In this document: in pieces, positions 1-8,554 of the stretch
Position numbering within the stretch: position 1 is the first letter of the stretch
Layout of the letters: each line of letters begins with the position of its first letter
NCBI GenBank assembly: GCA_963931255.1
Contig: OZ006972.1
Location: 1-64,000, forward strand
DNA: 64,000 bases
Source: CALUVN01 sp944323595
GTDB lineage: Bacteria > Cyanobacteriota > Vampirovibrionia > Gastranaerophilales > Gastranaerophilaceae
Direction: 5' to 3'
Translations under genes and position numbers: made by a program
The notes under the pieces: model-generated
Told to the model about the DNA's origin: nothing
Databases searched by the model: none
The model's input: the letters and a program-made list of their open reading frames with translations, nothing else

Positions 1-427
1 ATGCAGTTACTATTTTTTTTAGTTTTTTACTATCCAATTTACCATGAACACGCATGTTTGCATCAAGCATAAACGCTATTCCATAGGCATTTTGACGCCC
101 CAAATTGTCAATTAATTCACTAACGTACGCAAGCATTTTTTTATCAGGAACTCCGTCCGGCGAACATAATTTAATCAAATCTTCTATAGTTTTATCCTTA
201 GTTAATTTATTTGACAATATTGATTTAGAGAATTTATTGCGAAATTTGTCAGCGGCTTCCTCCGGCGACAACTCTTTAATCTCTTTCCAAAAATTATTCT
301 TTGTAAATACATCTTTTACTGCTGTATTAACTCTTTGCAGCCCGGAGGTTTCTTTATTAATTTCCAGTTTGACAACATTTGCAGCATCAAGACCTGTCAC
401 ACTATGAATAAGTTTAGAGGATAACAT
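1..427 (-). CDS. Hypothetical protein, 3' part cut by the window edge
   Basis: An open frame on the minus strand starts at the ATG at 427 and runs off the left edge without a stop, giving about 142 residues. It begins MLSSKLIHSVTGLDAANVVK and is rich in Lys, Asp and Glu with predicted amphipathic helices, including LSPEEAADKFRNKFSK. A weak AAGG lies 9 nt upstream of the ATG. There is no signal peptide or membrane segment in the visible part, and I recognise no family. It is divergent from the rRNA methyltransferase gene, with about 90 bp between the two starts. The uninterrupted frame and the start with an upstream purine run support a real gene. Confidence 0.55.
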   Translation of the reverse strand, partial: MLSSKLIHSVTGLDAANVVKLEINKETSGLQRVNTAVKDVFTKNNFWKEIKELSPEEAADKFRNKFSKSILSNKLTKDKTIEDLIKLCSPDGVPDKKMLAYVSELIDNLGRQNAYGIAFMLDANMRVHGKLDSKKLKKIVTA

Positions 428-501
428 TTTTAACCTTTCAATAAAATAACTAACCTTATAGATAAATAAAAACATTTTTAAAATCAAAATTGCCTGTTTT
501 A

Positions 502-510
502 TGATAAAAT
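502..510 (+). promoter_or_regulatory. Extended -10 promoter for a leaderless rlmD-like mRNA
   Basis: TGATAAAAT is an extended -10 element (TG-n-TAAAAT). Exactly 6 nt separate it from the ATG at 517, so the predicted transcription start falls on or next to the start codon. No Shine-Dalgarno sequence is present and no good -35 box is seen. Confidence 0.45.
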
Positions 511-516
511 TTTCTT

Positions 517-1866
517 ATGCAGACAGGTGACGAACTTATACTGAAAATAGAAGATTTTTCAAACCTTGGATACGGTATAGCACGTGTTGAGGGGTTTGTT
601 ATTTTTGTTGAAAATTCCTGTCCGCAAGATGTCGTAAAAATTAAGCTGACCAAAGTAACTAAAAATTATGCAAATGCCGATGTCATAGAAATAATTACGC
701 CATCCCCGCACAGGGTAAAACCTTTCTGTGCAATGCAAAAAGTATGCGGCGCATGCCAGCTTCAGTTTATAGATTATGATTACCAGCTTGAACTTAAAAG
801 ACAAATAACAGAAGAAGCAATGCACCACATTGCAGGACTTAATATAGAAGTTCCACTTACAATCGCAAGTCCGCAAATAAAAGAATACCGGTATAAAGTT
901 CAATACCCTGTTGCAGAAACAAAAGTTTCAAAAAGACTACTTGCCGGTTACTACAAACAAAAAACACACGAAATCGTAAATATTAAACACTGCCCTATAC
1001 AACCTGCGATTTGTGATAAAATTATTGAATTTATAAGAGAAAATGCACCGAAGTATTGTGTATCAGGCTATAACGAAAAAAAACATACAGGTGACCTGCG
1101 CCACGTTGTTTTAAGATGCTCGACTTCAACCGGTAAAGTACTTGTGACTCTTGTCGTTAATTCAACAAAAGTTTTTGAAAATTTGAAAAAATTTGCAAAC
1201 ATAATTTATGAACAAATTCCGCAAGTTGTCGGAGTATGCATAAACTTTAACCCGCAAAAAACAAATGTAATTCTTGGGGAAAAATCAGAATGCATTTGCG
1301 GAGAAGACTTTGTTGAAGAAAAAATTCTTGATAAAACTTTCAAAATCGGATCGAACACTTTCTTTCAAGTTAACCCGAAAAGCGCAGAAAATATCTTTCG
1401 CTATGTAAAAGATTATATTAAAAATAATCTGCAAGATGCTGTTGTTTTAGATGCTTATGCGGGTGTGACATCTTTTGGAATTTGTATTTCTGATGTTTGT
1501 AAACAGATTGTGAGCATAGAAGAAAATTCTGAATCCGTACGACTCGGAGAAAAAATTGCAAAAGAAAACGGGATTACAAATATAGAATTTCACAGCGGCG
1601 ATGCTGCAGAATTTTTCAAAAACGAAACCAGAAAATTCGATGCAGTAATTCTTGACCCGCCGCGAAAAGGATGTACTAAAGAATCTCTGGATGAAGCATT
1701 CAGACTATCAAAAGAAACTATTATTTATGTAAGCTGCAACCCTGCGACACTAGCCAGAGATTTAAAAATTCTTACAGAAAAAGGCTGCCGCGTTGAATGC
1801 ATTCAGCCTTTTGATATGTTCTGCCATACTTACCATGTTGAAAATGTGGCTATTATATATAAATAA
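517..1866 (+). CDS. rlmD: RlmD/RumA-type 23S rRNA (uracil-C5)-methyltransferase
   Basis: An S-adenosylmethionine-dependent RNA m5U methyltransferase of the TrmA/RumA family, probably acting on 23S rRNA. The N-terminal 60 residues are a TRAM RNA-binding domain. C71, C77, C80 and C159 match the family [4Fe-4S] ligands (CGACQLQF and KHCP). The C-terminal half holds the SAM site (VLDAYAGVTSFG), DPPRKGC, and the catalytic cysteine near residue 407 in VSCNPATLARD. At 449 residues the length is normal. The target base (U747, U1939 or both) cannot be read from sequence, so the symbol is family level. The gene stands alone, with a leaderless-type promoter and a convergent neighbour 1 bp beyond its stop. 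Confidence 0.88.
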   Translation: MQTGDELILKIEDFSNLGYGIARVEGFVIFVENSCPQDVVKIKLTKVTKNYANADVIEIITPSPHRVKPFCAMQKVCGACQLQFIDYDYQLELKRQITEEAMHHIAGLNIEVPLTIASPQIKEYRYKVQYPVAETKVSKRLLAGYYKQKTHEIVNIKHCPIQPAICDKIIEFIRENAPKYCVSGYNEKKHTGDLRHVVLRCSTSTGKVLVTLVVNSTKVFENLKKFANIIYEQIPQVVGVCINFNPQKTNVILGEKSECICGEDFVEEKILDKTFKIGSNTFFQVNPKSAENIFRYVKDYIKNNLQDAVVLDAYAGVTSFGICISDVCKQIVSIEENSESVRLGEKIAKENGITNIEFHSGDAAEFFKNETRKFDAVILDPPRKGCTKESLDEAFRLSKETIIYVSCNPATLARDLKILTEKGCRVECIQPFDMFCHTYHVENVAIIYK

Positions 1867-1867
1867 A

Positions 1868-3103
1868 TTATTTCTCGCCGAATTTTTCAATAGTAGCTTT
1901 CAACATTTCCTGTGCTTTTGCAATAATTGAAATATCTTCGGCTTCCATTACATCTAATCTATCCATATAAAAACGCTTACGCTCTTTTATTTCATCAGAA
2001 GTTATGGTTTTATCATCACGTAACTTATATTCATTTGATTGTTCAATTAAATTTTTAACATATTCATCAGATTTAAATTTTTGTTTAGCGTCTTTATAAT
2101 ATAGAGGAATTTTTTGCCTGATACCTGACATATACCCATCTAGCATTTCACTATGCATTTTACTAATTACGACAGGAAGTTTTTCTTCGCCTCTGAGTTT
2201 AGCATCTGCAATGTAAGCATTCATAAATAACGGTTTTGAGATGTCTTCTCGTAGTCTTGTTTTTATCACATCAACATTATTTGCAATTCTTCTTCCTGGA
2301 GTTTTTTCCGGATACATCTTCTTTGTATCAATATGTAATTTACCCATCGTTCTGGCAATATTGTATACATATTTAGATTCAAGTTCTTTTGCTTTTGCAT
2401 AATGCGGACCGTATAGAATTATCAACTCTAACGGCTGTCTGTTTTCTTTTTTGCCAATTTTATTTGAGGGCACAAATCTCATCTGATAATCAGAATATGT
2501 ACTGCTGCGTGGTTTTGAAATTTCAGCTTTGCTCAAAAAAGGCCCCAAAATTTCTAAATCTTCGGGTGTAATACCGTTTTGGCGGATTTCTAAATCAGGT
2601 TTTCTTACCCACTTGCCGGTTTCAGAATTTAAAGTTTTAATTACCGCTATTTCATAGCCTTCATCTTTCATCGTATCAATAAATTTTTTAAATGATTGAA
2701 TATTCTGTTGATCAGTCCAGTAAACCGTACCTCGCACTGCATCCTGAACATATCCCTGTCTTTCTAATTTATCAATAAAAGATGCACGTGATTTTACAGG
2801 GTGCTTACTGTTATAAACTTCATCATAAACAAATCCCTCATCAGAAAGTTTTTCACATGCATTTTTTAAACCTATATGAAAATTTTTGGCAGACTCAATA
2901 AATTTACCTACCTGAGAAAGATATGACTGTTGTATTGCTTCTGCAATAACATTTGTAGACTCTTTGATATTTTTTCTTGCAGTAAATGATACTGTATCTG
3001 CGCTTAATACGTTTAGATTTGAGTGCTGAGTACATCTGCTGTTTGTATTATATTTTTGTCTGCTTGTAAAAATTTGAAGATTAGGGGAAATAGTAAGATT
3101 CAT
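1868..3103 (-). CDS. Tagged protein with a possible RelA/SpoT-like nucleotidyltransferase domain
   Basis: A 411-residue soluble protein. The first 40 residues are low in complexity and end in TVSFTARK (F40), a copy of the N-terminal motif found in many proteins of this window. The middle has VKSRASFIDKLERQG, then QDAVRGTVYW, a helix, SSTYSDYQMRFV, and LELIILYGPHYAKAKELE followed by a Tyr-rich helix. The order of basic/Ser-Lys helix, DxxR/GxR-type strand, Tyr-containing loop and a strand with a Glu resembles RelA/SpoT synthetase domains. This is pattern recognition only, and catalytic residues are not certain. The C-terminus is Lys-rich and helical. An upstream GGAG supports the ATG at 3103. 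It could equally be an unrelated fold. Confidence 0.6.
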   Translation of the reverse strand: MNLTISPNLQIFTSRQKYNTNSRCTQHSNLNVLSADTVSFTARKNIKESTNVIAEAIQQSYLSQVGKFIESAKNFHIGLKNACEKLSDEGFVYDEVYNSKHPVKSRASFIDKLERQGYVQDAVRGTVYWTDQQNIQSFKKFIDTMKDEGYEIAVIKTLNSETGKWVRKPDLEIRQNGITPEDLEILGPFLSKAEISKPRSSTYSDYQMRFVPSNKIGKKENRQPLELIILYGPHYAKAKELESKYVYNIARTMGKLHIDTKKMYPEKTPGRRIANNVDVIKTRLREDISKPLFMNAYIADAKLRGEEKLPVVISKMHSEMLDGYMSGIRQKIPLYYKDAKQKFKSDEYVKNLIEQSNEYKLRDDKTITSDEIKERKRFYMDRLDVMEAEDISIIAKAQEMLKATIEKFGEK

Positions 3104-3226
3104 AATATTTTCTCCATGAAGATAACTGTTTATATAACTCCCGTGAATTTAAAATTTTACGTAAAAAATAAAAAAACAACAGTAATCTTTACAATAATTT
3201 ACAAAGAATATTTTTTACCGGATTTT

Positions 3227-3255
3227 TTGTCAAAATATTATGTTTGTATTATCAT
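3227..3255 (+). promoter_or_regulatory. Sigma-70 promoter of nifJ
   Basis: TTGTCA at 3227-3232 and TATCAT at 3250-3255 are separated by 17 bp. They lie about 60 bp before the nifJ start, which has a strong AAGGAGG ribosome-binding site. Confidence 0.5.
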
Positions 3256-3314
3256 GCAAGGGTATAGTTACAATTAAGTAATAGCGCATATTTAAATAAG
3301 GAGGTCAGTTAATT

Positions 3315-6300
3315 ATGCCAGGAAAAACAATAACAGTTGACGGCAACTACGCCGCAGCGCATATTGCTTATGCGATGAGCGAAGTTTCCGCAATTTATCC
3401 TATCACTCCTTCATCAACTATGGGTGAATGGATTGATGAATGGGCGTCTCAACACAAGAAAAACATTTGGGGCAAAGAAGTAAGAGTAGCAGAAATGCAA
3501 TCAGAAGCCGGTGCTGCAGGTGCTGTACACGGTTCACTGGCTGCAGGTGCTTTAACTTCAACATACACAGCATCTCAAGGTTTGTTGTTGATGATTCCTG
3601 TAATGCACAAAATCGCAGGCGAAATGCTTCCGTCTGTTATTCACGTAGCTGCACGTGCAATCGCAGCACAATCATTATCAATCTTCGGAGATCACTCTGA
3701 CGTTATGGGCTGCCGCAACACAGGTTATGCTATGCTTGCCGCTAACTCAGTTCAGGAAGAAATGGATTTAGCTCTTGTTGCGCACCTTGCAACTTATAAA
3801 GCTAAAGTTCCGTTCTTGCAATTCTTTGACGGTTTCAGAACTTCTCACGAAGTACACAAAATTGAAGAAATCTCTTATGAAGATATTGCTAAATTAGTTG
3901 AACCTAAATATATTGAAGAATTCAGACAAAGAGCAATGCGTCCTGAAGCTCCTATCTGCAAAGTAGGTGCTCAAAACACAGACGTATACTTCCAGGGTCG
4001 TGAAACAGTTAATAAATACTATGACATGGTTCCTGATATCGTTCAGGAATATATGGATAAAGTTGCTGCAGTAACAGGCAGACAATACCATCCGTTTGAC
4101 TATGTCGGAGCTCCTGACGCTACAGATGTTATCGTTGCTATGGGTTCAGGCTGCGAAACTATTGAAGAAACTATTGAATACCTCAACGCTAAACGCGGTA
4201 CTAAATACGGTTTGGTTAAGGTAAGACTTTACAGACCGTTTGACGTAAAAAGATTCAATGAAGCTCTTCCAAAATCTGTTAAACGCATCACCGTTCTTGA
4301 CAGAACTAAAGAACCTGGTTCTATTGGTGAACCGTTGTATCTCGATGTAATTGCAGCTCTTGAAAACAAAGATGTAAGAGTAATCGGCGGACGTTACGGA
4401 TTATCTTCAAAAGAATTCACTCCGTCAATGGTACTTGCTGTTTACAAACACGCTGAAAATAACGGCTTCCATGGATTCACAGTTGGTATCGAAGATGATG
4501 TAACCCACAAATCATTGAAAGTTACAGAACACATCGTTACAGAACCTGAAGGAACTACAAACTGCATGTTCTGGGGTCTTGGTTCTGACGGTACCGTTGG
4601 TGCTAACAAAAACTCTATTAAAATTATCGGTCAATATACAGACAAAGATGCTCAAGCATACTTTGCTTATGACTCTAAAAAATCATTCGGTGTTACTGTA
4701 TCTCACTTGAGATTTGGTGACAAACCGATTAAATCAACTTACCTTATCACAGCTCCTGACTTCGTATCTTGCTCAGCTCATGCATACGTCGGCAGATACG
4801 ATTTGCTGAAAGGTATCAAAGAAGGCGGCACATTCCTGCTCAACTCTCCTTATACTAAAGATGAAGCTTTCGCTCACCTTACAAGAGATATGCAGGAAAC
4901 CATCATCAATAAGAAAATCAAATTCTACAATATTGATGCAGAAGCTCTTATTGAAAAACAACCTGGCTTGCGCGGTAAAGGTGCAAACACCGTTATGATG
5001 GTTGCTTACTTCAAAGTTTCAGGAATCATACCGTTTGAACAAGCTCTCGAAGGTATGAGAGAAATGACTAAGAAAACATTCAAGAAAAAAGGCGACGATG
5101 TTGTTAACATGAACCTTGCATTGATTGATGCTGCTGTTGATGCTTGTGAAGAAGTTCCGGTACCGTCATCACTTGCCGGTGTTCCGCATGCAGAAGACAT
5201 CAAACTTATTCCGGATGACGCATCAGACTTTGCTAAGAAAATCATTGAACCGTCAATGAGACAAAAAGGAGATGATATTCCTGTTTCTGCAATGTCAAAT
5301 GACGGCGTAATTCCGACCGGTACAGCTTGTCTTGAAAAACGCGGCATCGCACCGAGAGTTCCTCACTGGAATTCAGAAGCTTGTATTCAATGCGGTATCT
5401 GTGCATCTGCTTGCCCTCACGCAGCTATCAGAACTAAATTGATGGAACCTGAAAACCTGAAAGATGCTCCGGCTTCATTCAACACTATTGATGCAAAACC
5501 GAATGACCACGGAGAAAAATTCAAAGTTCAGGTATACTGCAAAGATTGTACTGGCTGCGGCGTTTGTATAGATCAATGTCCTGCTAATAAAAATCCTGAA
5601 AAACAAGCTTTGACATGGTCTTCTATTGAAAAAGAAGAAGCTGCAGGAGAAATGGCTAACGAAGAATTCTTCGATGCATTACCTGACAACGTAATGGGCA
5701 AAAACACAACAAAAACAATTAAAGGTGCTATGCTCAGAAAACCGTTGTTTGAATTCTCAGGTGCTTGCGCAGGTTGCGGAGAAACTCCTTATGTTAAATT
5801 AGTTTCTCAATTATTCGGAGAAAACGCAATTATTGCTAACGCTACAGGATGTTCTTCAATTTACTCAGGTACATTCCCGACCATCCCTTACACAACTAAC
5901 AAAGATGGCAGAGGACCTGCCTGGGCTAACTCATTATTTGAAGACAACGCTGAATTCGGTTTCGGTATGAGACTTGCTGTTGACCAAAACAGAAGCACTT
6001 TGAAAACTTACGTTGAAAAAGTTCTTGAAAACGAAAAAACTCCTGCCGACCTGAAAGAAGCTCTTGAGGGTGCTATGGCTCACTTTGATAATTCAAAAAC
6101 AGAAGAAGCTGTTGCTGCTCAAGAAAATGCTAAGAAAGTTCTTGCAAAATATGCAGACTGTGAATGCCCTGATTTAGCAAAAGTCAGAGAACTTCAAGAC
6201 TACTTCACAGATAAATCAGTATGGATTATCGGTGGCGACGGATGGGCTAACGATATCGGATACGGCGGTATTGACCACGTTCTGGCTCAAAACCAAAACG

Positions 6301-6848
6301 TAAACATCCTTGTTCTTGATACCGAAGTTTACTCTAACACAGGCGGTCAAGCTTCTAAATCAACACCAACAGGTGCTGTTGCGAAGTTTGCTACAGGCGG
6401 TAAGAAAACTTACAAGAAAAACATGGGCTTGATGAGTATGTCTTACGGTTACGTATACGTAGCATCAGTTGCTCTCGGTGCTGACAGAGCTCAAACTCTT
6501 AAAGCATTCCAGGAAGCTGAAGCATACAACGGACCATCTATCATCTTTGCTTATGCACCTTGTATCGCTCACGGTATCGATATGAGCAAAACCCAAACTG
6601 AACAAAAACGTGCTGTTGAAGCAGGTTACTTCCCGTTATACAGATACAATCCTGATAACGAAGTTCCGTTCAGCTGGGATGCTAAAGATCCAAAAGGCAG
6701 CTATCAAGAATTCATCAGATCTGAAGGTCGTTACAAATCACTTGTAAAAACAAACCCTGAAGCTGCTGAAGAACTCTATGCTCAAGCAGAAAAAGATGCT
6801 GCTCAAAGAATGGCTGTTTATAAAGCAGTCGGCGAATTGATGAAGTAA
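3315..6848 (+). CDS. nifJ: Pyruvate:ferredoxin (flavodoxin) oxidoreductase
   Basis: A single-chain PFOR that converts pyruvate and CoA to acetyl-CoA and CO2 and reduces ferredoxin or flavodoxin. It is the central step of anaerobic pyruvate catabolism in the cytoplasm. At 1177 residues the length is typical of fused PFORs. Domain order is an N-terminal pyrimidine-binding domain (YAMSEVSAIYPITPSS), transketolase-like and gamma domains, and two [4Fe-4S] motifs from about residue 690 (CIQCGICASACP) and 742 (CKDCTGCGVCIDQCP). The C-terminal TPP domain has GDGWANDIGYGG and SNTGGQASKSTP near residue 975. Codon use is enriched in C-ending codons compared with neighbours, as expected of a highly expressed gene. 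It has a strong RBS, its own promoter and a strong terminator, so it is monocistronic. Confidence 0.97.
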   Translation: MPGKTITVDGNYAAAHIAYAMSEVSAIYPITPSSTMGEWIDEWASQHKKNIWGKEVRVAEMQSEAGAAGAVHGSLAAGALTSTYTASQGLLLMIPVMHKIAGEMLPSVIHVAARAIAAQSLSIFGDHSDVMGCRNTGYAMLAANSVQEEMDLALVAHLATYKAKVPFLQFFDGFRTSHEVHKIEEISYEDIAKLVEPKYIEEFRQRAMRPEAPICKVGAQNTDVYFQGRETVNKYYDMVPDIVQEYMDKVAAVTGRQYHPFDYVGAPDATDVIVAMGSGCETIEETIEYLNAKRGTKYGLVKVRLYRPFDVKRFNEALPKSVKRITVLDRTKEPGSIGEPLYLDVIAALENKDVRVIGGRYGLSSKEFTPSMVLAVYKHAENNGFHGFTVGIEDDVTHKSLKVTEHIVTEPEGTTNCMFWGLGSDGTVGANKNSIKIIGQYTDKDAQAYFAYDSKKSFGVTVSHLRFGDKPIKSTYLITAPDFVSCSAHAYVGRYDLLKGIKEGGTFLLNSPYTKDEAFAHLTRDMQETIINKKIKFYNIDAEALIEKQPGLRGKGANTVMMVAYFKVSGIIPFEQALEGMREMTKKTFKKKGDDVVNMNLALIDAAVDACEEVPVPSSLAGVPHAEDIKLIPDDASDFAKKIIEPSMRQKGDDIPVSAMSNDGVIPTGTACLEKRGIAPRVPHWNSEACIQCGICASACPHAAIRTKLMEPENLKDAPASFNTIDAKPNDHGEKFKVQVYCKDCTGCGVCIDQCPANKNPEKQALTWSSIEKEEAAGEMANEEFFDALPDNVMGKNTTKTIKGAMLRKPLFEFSGACAGCGETPYVKLVSQLFGENAIIANATGCSSIYSGTFPTIPYTTNKDGRGPAWANSLFEDNAEFGFGMRLAVDQNRSTLKTYVEKVLENEKTPADLKEALEGAMAHFDNSKTEEAVAAQENAKKVLAKYADCECPDLAKVRELQDYFTDKSVWIIGGDGWANDIGYGGIDHVLAQNQNVNILVLDTEVYSNTGGQASKSTPTGAVAKFATGGKKTYKKNMGLMSMSYGYVYVASVALGADRAQTLKAFQEAEAYNGPSIIFAYAPCIAHGIDMSKTQTEQKRAVEAGYFPLYRYNPDNEVPFSWDAKDPKGSYQEFIRSEGRYKSLVKTNPEAAEELYAQAEKDAAQRMAVYKAVGELMK

Positions 6849-6881
6849 TAACTAATAACTTAATCAATATAGCAAAATTTA

Positions 6882-6912
6882 ACGGGTCCGGAAAGCTCCG
6901 GACCCGTTTTTA
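6882..6912 (+). terminator. Rho-independent terminator of nifJ
   Basis: ACGGGTCCGG, a short loop, then CCGGACCCGT followed by a run of T. A GC-rich stem directly after the nifJ stop. Confidence 0.9.
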
Positions 6913-6953
6913 TTAAATAAACATAAAACAATGCATGATGCTTTACAGTAACT

Positions 6954-7019
6954 AAGAAAAATTATTTTCGGAACACGCTCCCGCCCTGCTCACGCTATAG
7001 TCCTCAAATAATTTTTCTT
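6954..7019 (+). repeat. Dispersed palindromic repeat, copy A
   Basis: Bounded by the inverted arms AAGAAAAATTATT and AATAATTTTTCTT. The core reads TTTTCGGAACACGCTCCCG and continues to CTCACGCTATAG. The core matches copy B (9865-9936, opposite orientation) at nearly every position, and the arms keep their pairing although their sequence differs. It lies in the gap between nifJ and the next gene. The rest of the gap (7020-7190) holds only the small palindrome CTGGCAGTGCCAG near 7160. Confidence 0.7.
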
Positions 7020-7192
7020 ACTTTTCTACACACCGATGCAATATTAAAATAACATGAGATAGCGAAGAATTTTATCAACACTTCTCAAGCTAAGCCCTGA
7101 AACCAGTTCAGTGCAACAGAATAATATCCATCAGCAAAGGAGAAAAGTATTGACATCTGGCAGTGCCAGAGGTGCAGGAACTTACATCCATG

Positions 7193-7558
7193 CTAGTTAA
7201 CGCCTTCTAAATTCCAGTTTTTATAATTTTGCAGAAAATATTTCTGACCTGCTTCGTGGTTCAAACCGCCGTATAAGAAATCTAAAGCGCCTGATTCATA
7301 AGCATTTTGCAATTTCCCGCTGCTATGAAGCGCCGTGACATGCTTATTTACAATATCAATAATCTGCTGTTGGTCTTGCGTTAGTTGAGTTTTACCTTGT
7401 TCAGGTTTTACAACGGTGGTAATATCTTTTAAAAGTCCGTCTTTCAACTGGTCATTGGTCACAGGTGCAGAAAATCCGGCAGGAGTAAATGTTTGTTGAT
7501 TACCAAACGACACTTTTTTCGGGGCGGACATCGCATAACTAATAGCACTAATGTTCAT
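7193..7558 (-). CDS. Small tagged hypothetical protein
   Basis: 121 residues with N-terminal motif KVSFGNQ (F18). After the motif the chain is polar, with a predicted helix rich in Gln and Asp (TQDQQQIIDIVNKHV) and an acidic/aromatic C-terminus ending KNWNLEGVN. There is no signal peptide or membrane segment. The GAAATATT before the ATG is a weak RBS; the alternative is a leaderless start. I recognise no family. It lies between nifJ and another minus-strand hypothetical and is probably transcribed separately, since 78 bp separate them. Confidence 0.65.
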   Translation of the reverse strand: MNISAISYAMSAPKKVSFGNQQTFTPAGFSAPVTNDQLKDGLLKDITTVVKPEQGKTQLTQDQQQIIDIVNKHVTALHSSGKLQNAYESGALDFLYGGLNHEAGQKYFLQNYKNWNLEGVN

Positions 7559-7636
7559 ATTTAATATTTCTCCTAAATTCTAACTTCAAATAACTTAAAA
7601 CGCCAGAATTAAAAAAAATAATTTCTTTAATAAATA

Positions 7637-8425
7637 TTAAGACGCGTTATCAACAGCAGCACGTGCAGATGCAAGCTGCTGTTCTTTTAACTCGGCATAA
7701 TTAGTTTTAAATTTACTTTCAAAATTTGCATTGTTTGCAATCATACCTGCTAAACCACCAAATATAACAGTAGTTGAAGCGTAAGCTATAATATTTTTAA
7801 TAGTATTTTGAGCCTTTTCCGAGAACTTACCTGCAAGGTTGTTATATCCGTTTGAAATTGCTTTTACCAATCTGTTATTGTTGAAAGCATCCCCGTGTTT
7901 CGTAATTGTATTAAACATTTTTTCTATAGTTTCAGGTTTCATTCTATCCATAATAGCACCGGCACCTTTTTTAGCGCCAACAACCAGCGCTATGGCTCCG
8001 GCAGCAACACCGAGCCAGTTAATCATACTGTTATTTTCTCTGAATTCTTTATACTTTTCTGATTTTTCAGCAACTTTACGTGATGCACCGGAAACTAAAA
8101 GACCGGCAACAAGATAAGATGCAAGATTGCCAAAACCTTTCAAACCGTTTAAAGAACGTGCTGCAGCGCCTTTTATATATGGAAGATTGCCATTTACATG
8201 ATTAACTATGTTTTGCCCGAATCTTTCACTATTTAAAATTGCCGTATTATTTATAGATAACTTCGGGCTGTTAACCATCGCAGCAACGCCTTCAATAACA
8301 GGAGTTGCAAGGATAGCCCCCTGAATAATCCTATTGCGTTTATTATAATGAGAATCCTGCTCAGCTTTAACTGCTGCAATATTACGAATTACAGCTTCAT
8401 TATAATTGTTTACACCAACGTTCAT
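7637..8425 (-). CDS. Hypothetical membrane protein
   Basis: 262 residues from the ATG at 8425, preceded by GAAAGGTG; a TTG 27 bp further upstream is a weaker alternative. The N-terminus is polar and starts MNVGVNNYNEAVIRN. It is followed by several moderately hydrophobic segments: IIQGAILATPVIEGVAAMV, LASYLVAGLLVSGA, WLGVAAGAIALVVGA and a fourth near the C-terminus (AYASTTVIFGGLAGMI). The protein is Ala/Gly-rich with basic connecting helices, so it is probably an integral or membrane-associated protein. It has no clear N-terminal F-G motif and no recognised domain. Divergent from mtaB. Confidence 0.65.
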   Translation of the reverse strand: MNVGVNNYNEAVIRNIAAVKAEQDSHYNKRNRIIQGAILATPVIEGVAAMVNSPKLSINNTAILNSERFGQNIVNHVNGNLPYIKGAAARSLNGLKGFGNLASYLVAGLLVSGASRKVAEKSEKYKEFRENNSMINWLGVAAGAIALVVGAKKGAGAIMDRMKPETIEKMFNTITKHGDAFNNNRLVKAISNGYNNLAGKFSEKAQNTIKNIIAYASTTVIFGGLAGMIANNANFESKFKTNYAELKEQQLASARAAVDNAS

Positions 8426-8519
8426 ATAAACACCTTTCACACTTTTACGCAATAATTATACATAATCTAAAACAAAAAGTAAAAAAATTTGCGCTTTTTT
8501 ATACTTTTATGTAGAAATA

Positions 8520-8548
8520 TTTACAATAAATCTGCTTTTATATATGAT
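8520..8548 (+). promoter_or_regulatory. Promoter for a leaderless mtaB mRNA
   Basis: TTTACA at 8520-8525, a 17-bp spacer and TATGAT at 8543-8548. Exactly 6 nt separate the -10 box from the ATG at 8555, with no Shine-Dalgarno sequence. This predicts a transcript that begins at the start codon. Confidence 0.6.
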
Positions 8549-8554
8549 ACAGAA

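Noticed and set aside
105..407. 100-codon plus-strand frame at the left edge
   Set aside because: It is opposite the minus-strand frame that starts at 427, which has a better start and composition.
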